Positions 1 to 8,357 of a stretch of 59,170 nucleotides of DNA are shown here, piece by piece. The notes below the pieces were generated by a model that saw nothing but the letters and a program-made list of their open reading frames with translations, was not told where the DNA came from and searched no databases. Within the stretch, counting starts at the first letter, position 1, and each line of letters begins with the position of its first letter. This DNA is from Alphaproteobacteria bacterium (GTDB lineage Bacteria; Pseudomonadota; Alphaproteobacteria; Rickettsiales; SXRF01). A program made the position numbers and the translations under genes. The stretch is from NCBI GenBank assembly GCA_025360605.1, contig JANYBV010000032.1, forward strand, positions 1-59,170, read 5' to 3'.

Positions 1-170
1 ACGCCAGCTTTATCGCAGACGACTTGAACTCAGATGAATAAAACGTCAATTTCTTCTTGGTATTTATATTCTCAGGCATTGGCTCTTAGCTCCTTCAGTA
101 TCGCTCAAGCACACTGTCCGCTAAACTATAGCCACTTCAAAGCCCGAAGGCGACAAGCCCAAGGCGTAAG

Positions 171-248
171 TAAAGGCGGCGCAAGCTAGCCTGAAGAAGT
201 AACACAAGTCGGAAGGGAGGGCTCAAAAAGCCCCCCCTTCTGCATTTT
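171..248 (+). repeat. Cassette tail repeat, copy 1
   Basis: This stretch matches 1065-1142 with a single difference over about the first 70 bases and includes the same terminator hairpin. Here it follows only a short open remnant, so it looks like the surviving 3' end of a third cassette. Confidence 0.85.
212..240 (+). terminator. Hairpin terminator of the relic cassette
   Basis: GAAGGGAGGGCT pairs with AGCCCCCCCTTC across a CAAAA-type loop. The T tract after it is weak (TGCATTTT). Same design as the hairpins at 1106-1134 and 1712-1745. Confidence 0.7.
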
Positions 249-321
249 CAGCCCCTGCCATCTTCCCCACAAAATCCCTGATTCCAATGCTTTCCTATGT
301 TACGCTTACATGAAACCCATT

Positions 322-339
322 ATGACAGTTGCATGACTT
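322..339 (-). promoter_or_regulatory. Pho-box-like direct repeat
   Basis: On the minus strand this reads AAGTCAT GCAA CTGTCAT, a 7-4-7 direct repeat close to the PhoB consensus CTGTCAT-N4-CTGTCAT. A nearly identical site lies at 28900-28917. No minus-strand gene begins just to its left within the window, so its target is unclear; it lies about 110 bases upstream of the -10 of the 594 cassette. Confidence 0.4.
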
Positions 340-450
340 TATTTACATATATATGAAAAACAATAGCATAGATGGATTTTCATACTAATAAGTCTAAAAG
401 ATAGCCTGCCGGAAATAGCGTAATTTATTAGCGTTTTTTAACACATTTGC

Positions 451-456
451 TACAAT
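451..456 (+). promoter_or_regulatory. Probable -10 box of cassette 1
   Basis: TACAAT, 46 bases before the first strand of the leader stem at 497. The second cassette has TATAAT at 1214 at nearly the same distance from its stem. The -35 region is poor (TTAGCG with a 17-base spacer). Confidence 0.45.
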
Positions 457-462
457 AAACCT

Positions 463-593
463 GTTTTACTTACCCCCAATGGAAGTGAAACAAAACCTCG
501 GGGGTTAGTTATGGGATGTACCTATTTTCTATTCCCGAGCGTAAGCCTGCACGTAACGTGGGCATGCCAGTTTTCTCGATTGGAGAACCTTCA
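463..593 (+). promoter_or_regulatory. Structured 5' leader of cassette 1
   Basis: The leader aligns with 1226-1342. It has a first weak hairpin (ACTT...AAGT), then a stem CTCGGG (497-502) with CCCGAG (534-539) closing a loop that contains GTTATGGGATGTA, then GCC-TG-CACG/CGTG-GGC, and finally TTCTC-gattg-GAGAA, which covers the Shine-Dalgarno GGAGA just before the ATG at 594. The shared loop sequence and a compensatory pair change against the second copy argue for a folded RNA. I do not recognise the class. Confidence 0.55.
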
Positions 594-1067
594 ATGGTTC
601 GTCTCAGCGTCAAGTTGGTGGCGGCGGTCACGTTGGTGTGGTTCGGTACGCGCGCGTTCGTGGAGTTCGGGGAAAAGTCCCCCCTCCGCGACCACTTCGC
701 GGGCAGCATCACGCAGGTGAAGGCGCTCGTCGGTTTCAACCCCGACCCGTACCTCGCCATCGGCCTGCTGTTCCTCGCCGTCCTGCTCGTCGAGTCGTTC
801 GTGTGCCTCGTCAATGTGGTCTACCGGAAGCTCTTCACCCGCAAGGTGATGGAGTTGCCGGCCGTGACCCAGATGGAGCTCGTCAAGGAATTCCTCGACA
901 ACACGGAACTCCGAGACGTGATCCGCGCCGCGTCGATGCAGGACCTTCAGGTCATGATCGCCGACGACAAGACCCGCGCTGCGCTCCGTCGCCTGCTGCA
1001 GCCCCTCGTCACCGAAATCATCAAGAAATCGGGGACCAAGGCCAAGCCGGCGGAATCGCAAGTCTAA
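594..1067 (+). CDS. Small membrane protein of GC-rich cassette
   Basis: A 157-residue protein with hydrophobic segments at about residues 5-22 and 53-77, followed by a charged, helical cytoplasmic-looking region (residues 80-145) and a Lys/Pro-rich end. I do not recognise a family. The ATG at 594 is preferred over the in-frame ATG at 516 because it has GGAGAA seven bases upstream and because the longer start would lie inside the conserved leader. Third codon positions are strongly G/C, unlike the surrounding host genes, which suggests acquisition. Followed at once by the tail repeat and terminator. Function unknown. Confidence 0.7.
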   Translation: MVRLSVKLVAAVTLVWFGTRAFVEFGEKSPLRDHFAGSITQVKALVGFNPDPYLAIGLLFLAVLLVESFVCLVNVVYRKLFTRKVMELPAVTQMELVKEFLDNTELRDVIRAASMQDLQVMIADDKTRAALRRLLQPLVTEIIKKSGTKAKPAESQV

Positions 1068-1142
1068 AGGCGGCACAAGCTAGCCTGAAGAAGTAACACA
1101 AGTCGGAAGGGAGGGCTCAAAAAGCCCCCCCTTCTGCATTTT
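1065..1142 (+). repeat. Cassette tail repeat, copy 2
   Basis: Begins at the stop codon of the 594 gene and matches 171-248 almost base for base, including the terminator. The retained identity in non-coding sequence points to a recent duplication. Confidence 0.85.
1106..1134 (+). terminator. Terminator of cassette 1
   Basis: Stem GAAGGGAGGGCT with AGCCCCCCCTTC over an A-rich loop, then TGCATTTTTAG. Confidence 0.75.
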
Positions 1143-1213
1143 TAGCGCCTTCCACCCGCACATTTTCTCATGATTCCGCGATTATTTAATTTTAAAATTT
1201 TCCAGCCATATGC

Positions 1214-1219
1214 TATAAT
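1214..1219 (+). promoter_or_regulatory. Probable -10 box of cassette 2
   Basis: Perfect TATAAT, 47 bases before the leader stem at 1261. No strong -35 (TTTAAA at 1191-1196 with a 17-base spacer). Confidence 0.55.
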
Positions 1220-1225
1220 TATCCC

Positions 1226-1342
1226 GTTTTTACCACCTTGTGGAAAATCGTTTCGTTTTCTTTCGGGGTTTGGTTATGGGGTGTATCCTGTACATTCCCC
1301 GAAAACGGTTCTCACCCGTGAAGTGAGTCAGGAGTTTCTCCG
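1226..1342 (+). promoter_or_regulatory. Structured 5' leader of cassette 2
   Basis: Homologous to 463-593. Elements in order: CCAC-ctt-GTGG; stem TTTCGGGG (1261-1268) with CCCCGAAA (1297-1304) around a loop with GTTATGGGGTGTA; CTCAC-ccgtgaa-GTGAG; and GGAG-ttt-CTCC directly before the ATG, which would hide the Shine-Dalgarno GGAG. Compared with copy 1, the C497-G539 pair is replaced by T1262-A1303. Confidence 0.55.
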
Positions 1343-1681
1343 ATGGCGAAAGCTTTTCTGAAGTTCTACCTGTTTCTGGTGGGACTTTGCATCACGTTGG
1401 TTCCGCTCTCGTGGTTGGACATCAACGTCAACAATGCCCCTTCTACCATTTCCTCAGGGAATAAAGGAGGAGCAGCGCTCGAAGTCGTGATGGAAGTCTC
1501 CAACGCCTCCGCTCACATCCCCGTGATGGTGCGCGGTTTGGTTTCGGATTATCTGCTGTGTACAGCGCTGGTTGGTCTTGTTATCTTCCTTGCTTTCGCC
1601 GCCCATTGGGTTGGTGAAAGGATTCACAAGGATGTGAAGATCATGACCAACGAACACGGCACTACCGATCTGGGAATCTGA
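1343..1681 (+). CDS. Small two-helix membrane protein of second cassette
   Basis: A 112-residue protein with hydrophobic helices at about residues 6-25 and 70-90, a polar Ser/Asn-rich region between them and a charged C-terminal tail. No family is recognised and there is no clear sequence match to the 594 protein, although both have two helices and share leader and terminator type. The ATG lies behind CAGGAG inside a small hairpin. Composition is closer to the host than that of the 594 gene. Function unknown; a stress or phage-related small membrane protein is possible but unsupported. Confidence 0.7.
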   Translation: MAKAFLKFYLFLVGLCITLVPLSWLDINVNNAPSTISSGNKGGAALEVVMEVSNASAHIPVMVRGLVSDYLLCTALVGLVIFLAFAAHWVGERIHKDVKIMTNEHGTTDLGI

Positions 1682-1711
1682 GAAGATCCTGTCGGCAAGT
1701 CGTAGAAAACA

Positions 1712-1745
1712 AAAAGGGAGGGCCAAAAGCCCCCCCTTTTTGCGT
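1712..1745 (+). terminator. Terminator of cassette 2
   Basis: AAAAGGGAGGGC paired with GCCCCCCCTTTT over a CAAAA loop, followed by TGCG. Same family as the hairpins at 212 and 1106. Confidence 0.8.
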
Positions 1746-1755
1746 TCTAGGGAAT

Positions 1756-2511
1756 TTACTCCGAAGGTTTGGGAGCTTCTTTTTTAGCAGGCTTTGCTTT
1801 GCTTTTTTTCTTCTGCTGCAACACCACCATCGACGAAAATTTTCCTTCCACCGTTTTAGGTTCTGCACTTGCGGTGGGCAATGGCCGCCGTTCCTTTTTT
1901 GCTTTCACATTATCGGCCAGCACGAGCTTAAAACCACCCTCAGCCGCTTCGGCGATGCTCAGCGTCATTTTTTTAACCGGCGGCTTGGATTCACGCACAT
2001 ACACCAGCAGATGCACCTTATCCGCACCCGGAATTGAAATTTCCGGAAACTCCTCATGCAGCAATTGCAGTTCCTGACGCGCCGCTTCAATGGTGGGATA
2101 CATTTTACCGCGTGTGGCTGCACGCAAAATAGGATGGCCGGTGTCGGGGTGGCGTTTGTTGACGCGTGTTTTTTCGGGATGCTGTTTAAGTTCGGTGACA
2201 ATCTTCTCCGCTACGAGCGTAAACTTGCCCTTATCGGCGGTTTTTATGGCGATAACGGCGAAGTTTCCTTTATAGCCTTTTTTGATTTCCTCGTCAGTGA
2301 CGGCAAAACCGCTGATCCATAATTTCAGTGTCGGCGAATTATCCGGCCCGATGGGATTTTGGTCTTTGGATATCGTAAAATTTTTATAGATGCGGTCCAT
2401 CACCACAACAGCCTGCGCAGGCGTTCCGAAACGGAACCTGCCAGCGATTATAGCTTCCAGCGTTGGATCTTTCAGGCTGGCGATCAGTTTTTTACGTTCT
2501 TTTCCGCTCAT
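1756..2511 (-). CDS. Hypothetical protein with Lys/Pro-rich tail
   Basis: A 251-residue soluble protein with no signal peptide or membrane segment. The N-terminal 200 residues look like a mixed alpha/beta domain; the last 40 residues are low-complexity Lys/Ala/Pro. I do not recognise a family. It ends just beyond the terminator of the opposite-strand cassette, and the next minus-strand gene (methyltransferase) lies 91 bases upstream, so the two could share transcription. The Shine-Dalgarno before the ATG is weak. Confidence 0.75.
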   Translation of the reverse strand: MSGKERKKLIASLKDPTLEAIIAGRFRFGTPAQAVVVMDRIYKNFTISKDQNPIGPDNSPTLKLWISGFAVTDEEIKKGYKGNFAVIAIKTADKGKFTLVAEKIVTELKQHPEKTRVNKRHPDTGHPILRAATRGKMYPTIEAARQELQLLHEEFPEISIPGADKVHLLVYVRESKPPVKKMTLSIAEAAEGGFKLVLADNVKAKKERRPLPTASAEPKTVEGKFSSMVVLQQKKKSKAKPAKKEAPKPSE

Positions 2512-2602
2512 AAATACAAAAACTCAGGGCGATAGTATGGTTGCATACACCCTTTGTTTATAGCGCAAGTTGTTTAAAAATCGGTGAAAAATAGGTAAAG
2601 GA

Positions 2603-3343
2603 TTAGGATTTCAGGCCTAAAATCGGCTGATTGGCGGCAATGGAGACGACATACTTCTTACGCACCACCACAGGCTGGCGAATCGAGGCGTAGAGCTGCT
2701 TTTCAGCCTCAATCAGCAGCACACCACCAAAAAACGGGCATAAAAATTTACCAATTCTTTCTATTTTGCGGGCCAGACGCCATAAAAGCCGCCAGTGGGT
2801 GGGGGGCAGGAACAGGGCCGAGCTGGAGCGTGTAGGGGTGAATTGCTTTTCACTGAGCAGGTCACGCAGCTGCAGGATGGAAAACGGCCTGCCATACCCG
2901 AACGGGCTGCGCGAGGAACGCGACCAGAATCCGAGGCGGTTGGGCACGACTGCAATCATGCGTCCCCCCGGGGTTAGCACACGCCACATTTCCTCCACCA
3001 TCGCCGAAAGCGGTTCACTATGTTCAAAACTGTGAATCAGTAAAATGCGGTTGATACTGTTTTCGCGCAGCGGGAATTCCGATTCATGCGCCAGAAACGT
3101 CATATTCGCTTCCGATGACGGCCAGCACGCCGCGCCCTGCCGCGCCGGCATGCACACGATCACAGGCTCGGTACCGTTTCTGTAATTTTCGAGATACGGT
3201 GTAGCATAGCCAATGCCCAGCAGCGCATCTCCTTTAATGTCGGGCCAAAGATGCTGGATACTGGCAGCGATCAGTGAGCGAACCTCCTCACCAAACGGTG
3301 TGGCGTAAAACTGACGCAGGCTGAGAATGTCGGGTGCGAACAT
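2603..3343 (-). CDS. Class I SAM-dependent methyltransferase
   Basis: A 246-residue protein of the Methyltransf_11 type. The SAM-binding motif I has the form LLGIGYATPYL instead of the usual LDLGCGTG; the acidic and post-motif signals continue with LRENSINRILLIHSFEH, and the motif MWRVLTPGGRMIAVVPN fits the motif III region. The GYATPYL variant is, to my memory, typical of a conserved alphaproteobacterial subgroup of unknown substrate. Cytoplasmic. Divergent from the lytic transglycosylase at 3415, with 71 bases between the two starts that should hold both promoters. Confidence 0.8.
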   Translation of the reverse strand: MFAPDILSLRQFYATPFGEEVRSLIAASIQHLWPDIKGDALLGIGYATPYLENYRNGTEPVIVCMPARQGAACWPSSEANMTFLAHESEFPLRENSINRILLIHSFEHSEPLSAMVEEMWRVLTPGGRMIAVVPNRLGFWSRSSRSPFGYGRPFSILQLRDLLSEKQFTPTRSSSALFLPPTHWRLLWRLARKIERIGKFLCPFFGGVLLIEAEKQLYASIRQPVVVRKKYVVSIAANQPILGLKS

Positions 3344-3414
3344 AATTTTCGACTATTGACTTTATTACGAATACTGACACAAGAATAACTCGCAAACGCT
3401 TATGGAAGCAAGCA

Positions 3415-5376
3415 GTGTTCAGACTCGTTCAATATTTAATGCTTATCCTGCTGGTAGCCGTTACCGCAACGGATGCCTGTGCTAAATTATCCGGTGAAAA
3501 CCTCGAACATGCACGCAGCGCCTCTGAGTTTTCTGAGCGCAAAGACTGGGAAAATGCCCTCGCTCACGCCAAACATACGGGCGAACCTGCGTTCCAGAAA
3601 CTGATCCAGTGGCAATATTACCTCGATCAGGATTCCGGTGCTTCCTTTGATGAGATCACCCGATTCATTGAGCAGAATCCCAACTGGCCCGACCAGAAAA
3701 AACTCCGCATTCGCGCCGAAATGTCACTGAAGAAAGACAACGTGCCTGATCATGATGTGATTTCGTGGTTCAATGACAGCACACCCATCACCGGTATTGG
3801 AAAAGTGGCATTGGCGGAAGCGCTGAAACGCAACCGGCTTGCTTCGAAAGACAAGATCACCTCCCTCATCCGCGAGGCATGGAAAAATGGTGATTTTGAC
3901 GAACCGCAGGAAAAGAAAATCCTCGATAGCTACGGCGATATACTGACGCTGGACGATGACAAGGCGCGTATCGACCGACTCTTGTGGGAAGAGCGCGTTG
4001 CCCCTGCCAAACGTTTGCTCAGTTTCGTGCCGGAAGGATATCAGAAACTCTATAAAGCCCGCATGGCGCTGATCGAGGAAAAACGCCTCGCCATTATCGC
4101 TGTGGCGCAGGTTCCTTCCTCTCTCAGGAACGATGCAGGCCTCACCTATAACCGGATGGTGTTTCGTGCCCATCGTGACGACGACAAAGGCGTGCGCGAG
4201 ATGTTGCTGCTTGCGCCGGAAAAGCCGCCTTATCCCGAAAAATGGTGGCGCTACCGCGATGTGCATATACATCTGGCGATTGACGAAAAAAATTATGCCC
4301 TTGCTAAAAAACTGCTTGCCAATCATGGGCAATCCGAGGGGTCGGGCTATGCCGATGCCTTGTGGTTGCAAGGCTGGATTGACACGGAATTTTTCGACCG
4401 ACCAAGCGCAGGTCTGGATGCATTTGAAGATATGTATGACCGCGTAAAATACCCCGTCAGCAAGGCTCGGGCGGCCTATTGGGCGGCGCGTAGTGCAGAA
4501 AAATCCGGCGACAGCAAGAAAGCCGAAGAATGGTATAAAAAAGCAGCTTCCTACCCCACCACGTTTTATGGCCAGCTTGGTTCATTGAAATACAACGGCA
4601 CTTCTCCGCTTTCCCTGCCTTCCAGCCCTGCCATAAGTGCGAAAGACCGCGATAGCTTCGAGCAGGATGATTACGTCAAGGCAATTAAAATTACGATTGA
4701 TCTCGGTAATTATGACCTAGCCCGCCGCCTGATCACGCTGGCGGTTGAAAACAGTGATGATGCGGCGGAGGCTTCGCTCGTCAGTGAGCTTGGGGTGAAA
4801 TCGGGGCATAACAGTTTGAGCGTGCATGCGGCTAAAAAAGCGCTGCAACAAAATATAGTGCTTGTGGATGGTGGCTACCCGATGCCAAAAACACCATCCG
4901 GTAATCCGCTGGAACGTTCCCTCACCCTCGCTATCACGCGTCAGGAAAGCGAGTTCGATCCCAATGCCAAAAGCCCGTCCAATGCACTCGGTATGATGCA
5001 GTTGTTGCCAAGAACCGCCAAGGAAATTGCAAAGAAAAACGGCATTCCTTTTTCACCTGCCCGCCTGAGCGAACCAAGCTACAACATGACACTGGGGAGT
5101 TTTTATCTTTCGCGCCTTATAAACAGCTATGACGGCTCCTATATCATGGGCATTGCCGCCTACAACGCAGGTCCGGGCAATGTGCATAACTGGGTGAAGA
5201 AATTCGGAACTCCGAGCAACAATCTGAACAATGCGATTAACTGGATTGAAAAAATTCCCTTCACCGAAACACGCAACTACGTTCAGCGTGTGATGGAAAA
5301 TCTGCAGGTATATCGCTCCATCGATTCAGAAGACTCTGACAACAAGCTCAAGATAGCGGAAGATCTGATGCGTTAG
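3415..5376 (+). CDS. Soluble lytic murein transglycosylase (Slt family)
   Basis: A 653-residue periplasmic enzyme that cleaves the MurNAc-GlcNAc bond of peptidoglycan with formation of 1,6-anhydroMurNAc. A signal peptide occupies about residues 1-23. A long alpha-helical superhelix (residues 30-480) of the Slt70 U-domain type precedes the C-terminal goose-lysozyme-like SLT domain. RQESEFDPNAKS places the catalytic Glu at residue 511, followed by ALGMMQLLP and AYNAGPGNV, the usual SLT motifs. The start is GTG with GGAAG upstream; an ATG at 3402 is out of frame. Its product sugar links it functionally with AnmK at 25173-26294. Confidence 0.93.
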   Translation: MFRLVQYLMLILLVAVTATDACAKLSGENLEHARSASEFSERKDWENALAHAKHTGEPAFQKLIQWQYYLDQDSGASFDEITRFIEQNPNWPDQKKLRIRAEMSLKKDNVPDHDVISWFNDSTPITGIGKVALAEALKRNRLASKDKITSLIREAWKNGDFDEPQEKKILDSYGDILTLDDDKARIDRLLWEERVAPAKRLLSFVPEGYQKLYKARMALIEEKRLAIIAVAQVPSSLRNDAGLTYNRMVFRAHRDDDKGVREMLLLAPEKPPYPEKWWRYRDVHIHLAIDEKNYALAKKLLANHGQSEGSGYADALWLQGWIDTEFFDRPSAGLDAFEDMYDRVKYPVSKARAAYWAARSAEKSGDSKKAEEWYKKAASYPTTFYGQLGSLKYNGTSPLSLPSSPAISAKDRDSFEQDDYVKAIKITIDLGNYDLARRLITLAVENSDDAAEASLVSELGVKSGHNSLSVHAAKKALQQNIVLVDGGYPMPKTPSGNPLERSLTLAITRQESEFDPNAKSPSNALGMMQLLPRTAKEIAKKNGIPFSPARLSEPSYNMTLGSFYLSRLINSYDGSYIMGIAAYNAGPGNVHNWVKKFGTPSNNLNNAINWIEKIPFTETRNYVQRVMENLQVYRSIDSEDSDNKLKIAEDLMR

Positions 5377-5585
5377 CGGAAGTTGGTGTGTGACGGGCAG
5401 TTGTACAAATCGTCATCCACACAGCCGGTAACTGTCGGCGGGGTGTAACCACGGTCGTTTTCGCGGCGGTAGTTTTCACGCGCGATGCGGGCGTAATCAA
5501 GGTCTTCCCATTCATTCTTGCCATTTTTTTCGCACGCACCCAGCAATAGCAAAGTTAATAGTGCGAATGTAATGCGAGTGTTCAT
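5373..5585 (-). CDS. Small lipoprotein
   Basis: A 70-residue protein that starts MNTRITFALLTLLLLGAC, a lipoprotein signal with lipobox LLGAC and acylated Cys18. The mature part is short, charged and Tyr/Asn/Asp-rich with three further cysteines or near-cysteine turns (GCVDDDLYNC). The ATG overlaps the NhaA stop codon (ATGA), so it is translationally coupled to nhaA; a longer start 13 codons upstream would lie inside nhaA. Its end overlaps the slt end by four bases on the opposite strand. Function unknown. Confidence 0.72.
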   Translation of the reverse strand: MNTRITFALLTLLLLGACEKNGKNEWEDLDYARIARENYRRENDRGYTPPTVTGCVDDDLYNCPSHTNFR

Positions 5586-6688
5586 GACGGTACTTTTTTG
5601 ATTTTTATGGCCAACGCCATACATATAGTCCCTAAAACGGCAGATGCAAGCGAACCTGTAACCACTCCAAGCCTCGCATATTGCATTAACGAGTCATTGC
5701 TAAAGGCCAGTGTCCCTATGAATAGGCTCATGGTGAAGCCTATTCCGCACAGGATGGACATGGCGTAGAGTTGCAACCATGTCGCCTGAAGTGGCATTTT
5801 TGCCACACCAAATAGGATCATCAGAGCGGTGGTAATAAATATACCCAGTTGTTTTCCAAAGAATAATCCGGCTGCGATACCGGCACTGACAGGATGTGCC
5901 AGCGCGTTAAGATGCAACCCCTGAAGGCTCACTCCAGCGTTAGCAAATACGAATACCGGCACGATAACGAATACCACCCACCCATGCAAAAAATGCAACA
6001 CACGTTTGCCCATAGGTAACGGCAACAGGAAGCCCAGCGCCACTCCTGCCAGTGTCGGGCTGATACCCGCATCCAGTAAAGCAATCCACAGTGCTACACC
6101 GAGAAACACGTAAGGGGCCAGTAATTTGACGTAACGGTTATAGACGGCCAGCAGTGCTATGCATCCCAGCGCGAACAACAGCGCCGCCCAGTGCAGCGTA
6201 TGGGTATAGAAAAAAGCGATAATACCCACCGCCATCAGGTCATCGAATACCGCGATACATAGCAGAAAAATTCGCAGCGCCGCCGGAACGCGTTTCCCGA
6301 AAACGGATAATGCACCCAGTGAAAAAGCAATGTCGGTAGCCGTTGGAATCGCCCAGCCATGCAGGTTTTCTCCGCCTGCATTGAAATAATAGAAAAAAGC
6401 AGCAGGCAATGCCATGCCGCCCAGCGCAGCCACCACCGGAAGCACCATCTGCGATGGTTCGGACAGGTAACCTTCCTTGATTTCGAGCTTAATCTCGATG
6501 CCGATGCACAGGAAAAAAAGTGCCATCAGCCCGTCATTGATAAACAGCGTGCTGTCGGGGGTATGCAACTGGCTGTATTGCGCTGCCAGCGGCGTGTTGG
6601 CGGCCACCATCGCAAGGCACGTCATCATCACAAGCAGTATACTGCTGGCGGATTCCAGCTTCAGAAATGTTTTGAGGCGATAAATCAT
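5582..6688 (-). CDS. nhaA: Na+/H+ antiporter NhaA
   Basis: A 368-residue inner-membrane antiporter exchanging cytoplasmic Na+ for external H+, used for salt and pH homeostasis. Eleven or twelve hydrophobic helices are visible. Family signatures include NDGLMALFFLCIGIEIK near the N-terminus, the ATDIAFSLGAL motif with the paired aspartates of the transport site (one in ATDIAF, the next in CIAVFDDLMAVGIIA), and FGKQLGIF. Length is close to the usual 380-390. ATG at 6688 is chosen; a GTG at 6706 adds six residues. Coupled to the lipoprotein gene downstream; divergent from gltA. Confidence 0.95.
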   Translation of the reverse strand: MIYRLKTFLKLESASSILLVMMTCLAMVAANTPLAAQYSQLHTPDSTLFINDGLMALFFLCIGIEIKLEIKEGYLSEPSQMVLPVVAALGGMALPAAFFYYFNAGGENLHGWAIPTATDIAFSLGALSVFGKRVPAALRIFLLCIAVFDDLMAVGIIAFFYTHTLHWAALLFALGCIALLAVYNRYVKLLAPYVFLGVALWIALLDAGISPTLAGVALGFLLPLPMGKRVLHFLHGWVVFVIVPVFVFANAGVSLQGLHLNALAHPVSAGIAAGLFFGKQLGIFITTALMILFGVAKMPLQATWLQLYAMSILCGIGFTMSLFIGTLAFSNDSLMQYARLGVVTGSLASAVLGTICMALAIKIKKVPS

Positions 6689-6813
6689 GGAGGTGACTAT
6701 GCACACATGGCAGATTGGTTTACAAGATTATCGTTTGTATCAATGCTTTATTAACTAAAACTTGTCATATATAAAAACATTATTCGTACATTGTCACCTC
6801 AGGAGTAACTCTT

Positions 6814-8136
6814 ATGGCCGCTCAAGAAAAAAAAGCATCATCCGCTGCATCCACCCGTCAGGCGACTCTTGCGGTAGATGGTAAAACCGTTACCTTTCCG
6901 GTCTACGACGGAGTTGAAGGGCCAAGCGTATTTGATATTTCGAAGCTGTATGCCGAAACCGGCCTGTTCACCTTCGATTCCGGTTTTATGTCCACCGCTT
7001 CGTGTGAATCCAAGATCACCTTCATTGACGGCGACGCGGGTATCCTGCGCTATCGCGGATATGACATTGATATGCTCGCTGAAAAAAGCGACTTCCTTGA
7101 AGTATCCTATCTGTTGCTCAACGGTGACCTGCCGAATGTAGCGCAGAAAAAAGAATTCGACCGCACGATCACCTTGCACACCATGATTCATGAACAATTG
7201 CATTTCCTTTATCGCGGTTTCCCGCGTGCGTCGCATCCTATGGCCGTTATGGCGGGTGCTGCTGCGTCGCTGGCGGCGTTCTACCATGATTCGCTCGATG
7301 TAAACGATGTTGCCCAGCGTGAACTTTCCGCGTTCCGCCTTATCGCCAAAATGCCAACGCTGGCGGCCATGGCTTATAAATATTCTGTCGGCCAGCCGTT
7401 TATCTATCCACAAAATGACATGGGTTTTGCCGAGAACTTCCTTAACATGATGTTTGCAACACCATGCGAGAAATATACGGTGAATCCGGTTCTGGCGCGC
7501 GCCATGGATAAAATCCTTATCCTGCATGCCGACCATGAGCAGAACGCGTCCACCTCAACCGTCCGCATGGCGGGTTCGTCCGGTGCTAATCCGTTTGCCT
7601 GCATGAGCGCAGGTATCGCCTCGTTGTGGGGCCCTGCACACGGTGGTGCTAACGAAGCGGTGATCAACATGCTGCGTGAAATCGGCGATGTGAAGCACAT
7701 CCCTGAATTCATCACCAAAGTGAAAGACAAAAACAGCAACGTGCGCCTGATGGGCTTTGGCCACCGCGTGTACAAAAACTACGATCCACGCGCCAAGGTA
7801 TTGCGTAGCACGCTGGAAGAAGTGCTGGCGGAACTTGGCAAGATCGACGAGCCATTGCTCAAGATCGCTATCGAGCTGGAACGCATCGCGCTTTCGGATG
7901 AATACTTTGTGTCCCGCAAGCTGTATCCGAACGTCGATTTCTATTCCGGCATCATCTACCGTGCCATGGGCATTCCATCGAAGATGTTCACCGTGTTGTT
8001 TGCCGTTGCGCGCACCGCCGGCTGGATTGCACAGTGGAAAGAAATGATGGACGATCCTAAAAACAAAATTGCGCGTCCGCGCCAGCTCTTCACCGGTTCC
8101 CAGCCAAGGCCGTTTGTTCCGGTTGAAAAGCGATAG
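6814..8136 (+). CDS. gltA: Citrate synthase
   Basis: A 440-residue type II (hexameric) citrate synthase condensing acetyl-CoA and oxaloacetate. Visible are [16 protein letters not shown], the active-site block [13 protein letters not shown] with its His, [14 protein letters not shown] with the second His, and a C-terminal [10 protein letters not shown] with the Asp-carrying helix before it. About 15 extra Lys/Ser/Ala-rich residues lead into the domain. Clear AGGAG Shine-Dalgarno. Monocistronic: a strong terminator follows at 8166. Confidence 0.97.
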   Translation: MAAQEKKASSAASTRQATLAVDGKTVTFPVYDGVEGPSVFDISKLYAETGLFTFDSGFMSTASCESKITFIDGDAGILRYRGYDIDMLAEKSDFLEVSYLLLNGDLPNVAQKKEFDRTITLHTMIHEQLHFLYRGFPRASHPMAVMAGAAASLAAFYHDSLDVNDVAQRELSAFRLIAKMPTLAAMAYKYSVGQPFIYPQNDMGFAENFLNMMFATPCEKYTVNPVLARAMDKILILHADHEQNASTSTVRMAGSSGANPFACMSAGIASLWGPAHGGANEAVINMLREIGDVKHIPEFITKVKDKNSNVRLMGFGHRVYKNYDPRAKVLRSTLEEVLAELGKIDEPLLKIAIELERIALSDEYFVSRKLYPNVDFYSGIIYRAMGIPSKMFTVLFAVARTAGWIAQWKEMMDDPKNKIARPRQLFTGSQPRPFVPVEKR

Positions 8137-8165
8137 ATTTTTCTTGTTCGTTTCATTGACTCACA

Positions 8166-8194
8166 CCCGCCGGATAACTCCGGCGGGGTTTTTT
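8166..8194 (+). terminator. Terminator of gltA
   Basis: CCCGCCGG-ataact-CCGGCGGG followed by six T residues. Confidence 0.9.
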
Positions 8195-8322
8195 ATTCAG
8201 GGGTGTCGGCTGCCTCTTTTTTGTGCTTATTTTTTGTGCAATAAAATAATGCACATGCCTAAACATTAGGCATAAAATAAAAGTATAGCCATGGAAACCC
8301 GCAGAATACCTAGGGTTTCACG

Positions 8323-8351
8323 TTGGCACGCTTCTGGCTATATCTTATAAC
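8323..8351 (+). promoter_or_regulatory. Sigma-70-type promoter of the small RNA
   Basis: TTGGCA at 8323-8328 and TATAAC at 8346-8351 with a 17-base spacer. Transcription would begin near 8358. Confidence 0.6.
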
Positions 8352-8357
8352 GTTTCG

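Larger units (their letters stand above)
1..593. other. Left-edge region without an intact gene
   Basis: No intact gene is seen before 594. Positions about 135-169 read through a short open tail ending ...SKPEGDKPKA-stop, which sits directly before a sequence nearly identical to the 3' end of the 594-1067 gene. I read this as the relic tail of a lost cassette. Positions 250-450 are AT-rich and hold a Pho-box-like repeat at 322-339. From about 451 on lie the promoter and leader of the next gene. Confidence 0.5.

Noticed and set aside
591-1076. Long minus-strand open frame over cassette 1
   Set aside because: Shadow of the GC-rich plus-strand gene; His/Arg/Glu-rich composition typical of an antisense frame.
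1170-1361. 63-residue open frame before cassette 2
   Set aside because: It lies across the promoter and the conserved leader, has no ribosome site and runs into the real start at 1343.
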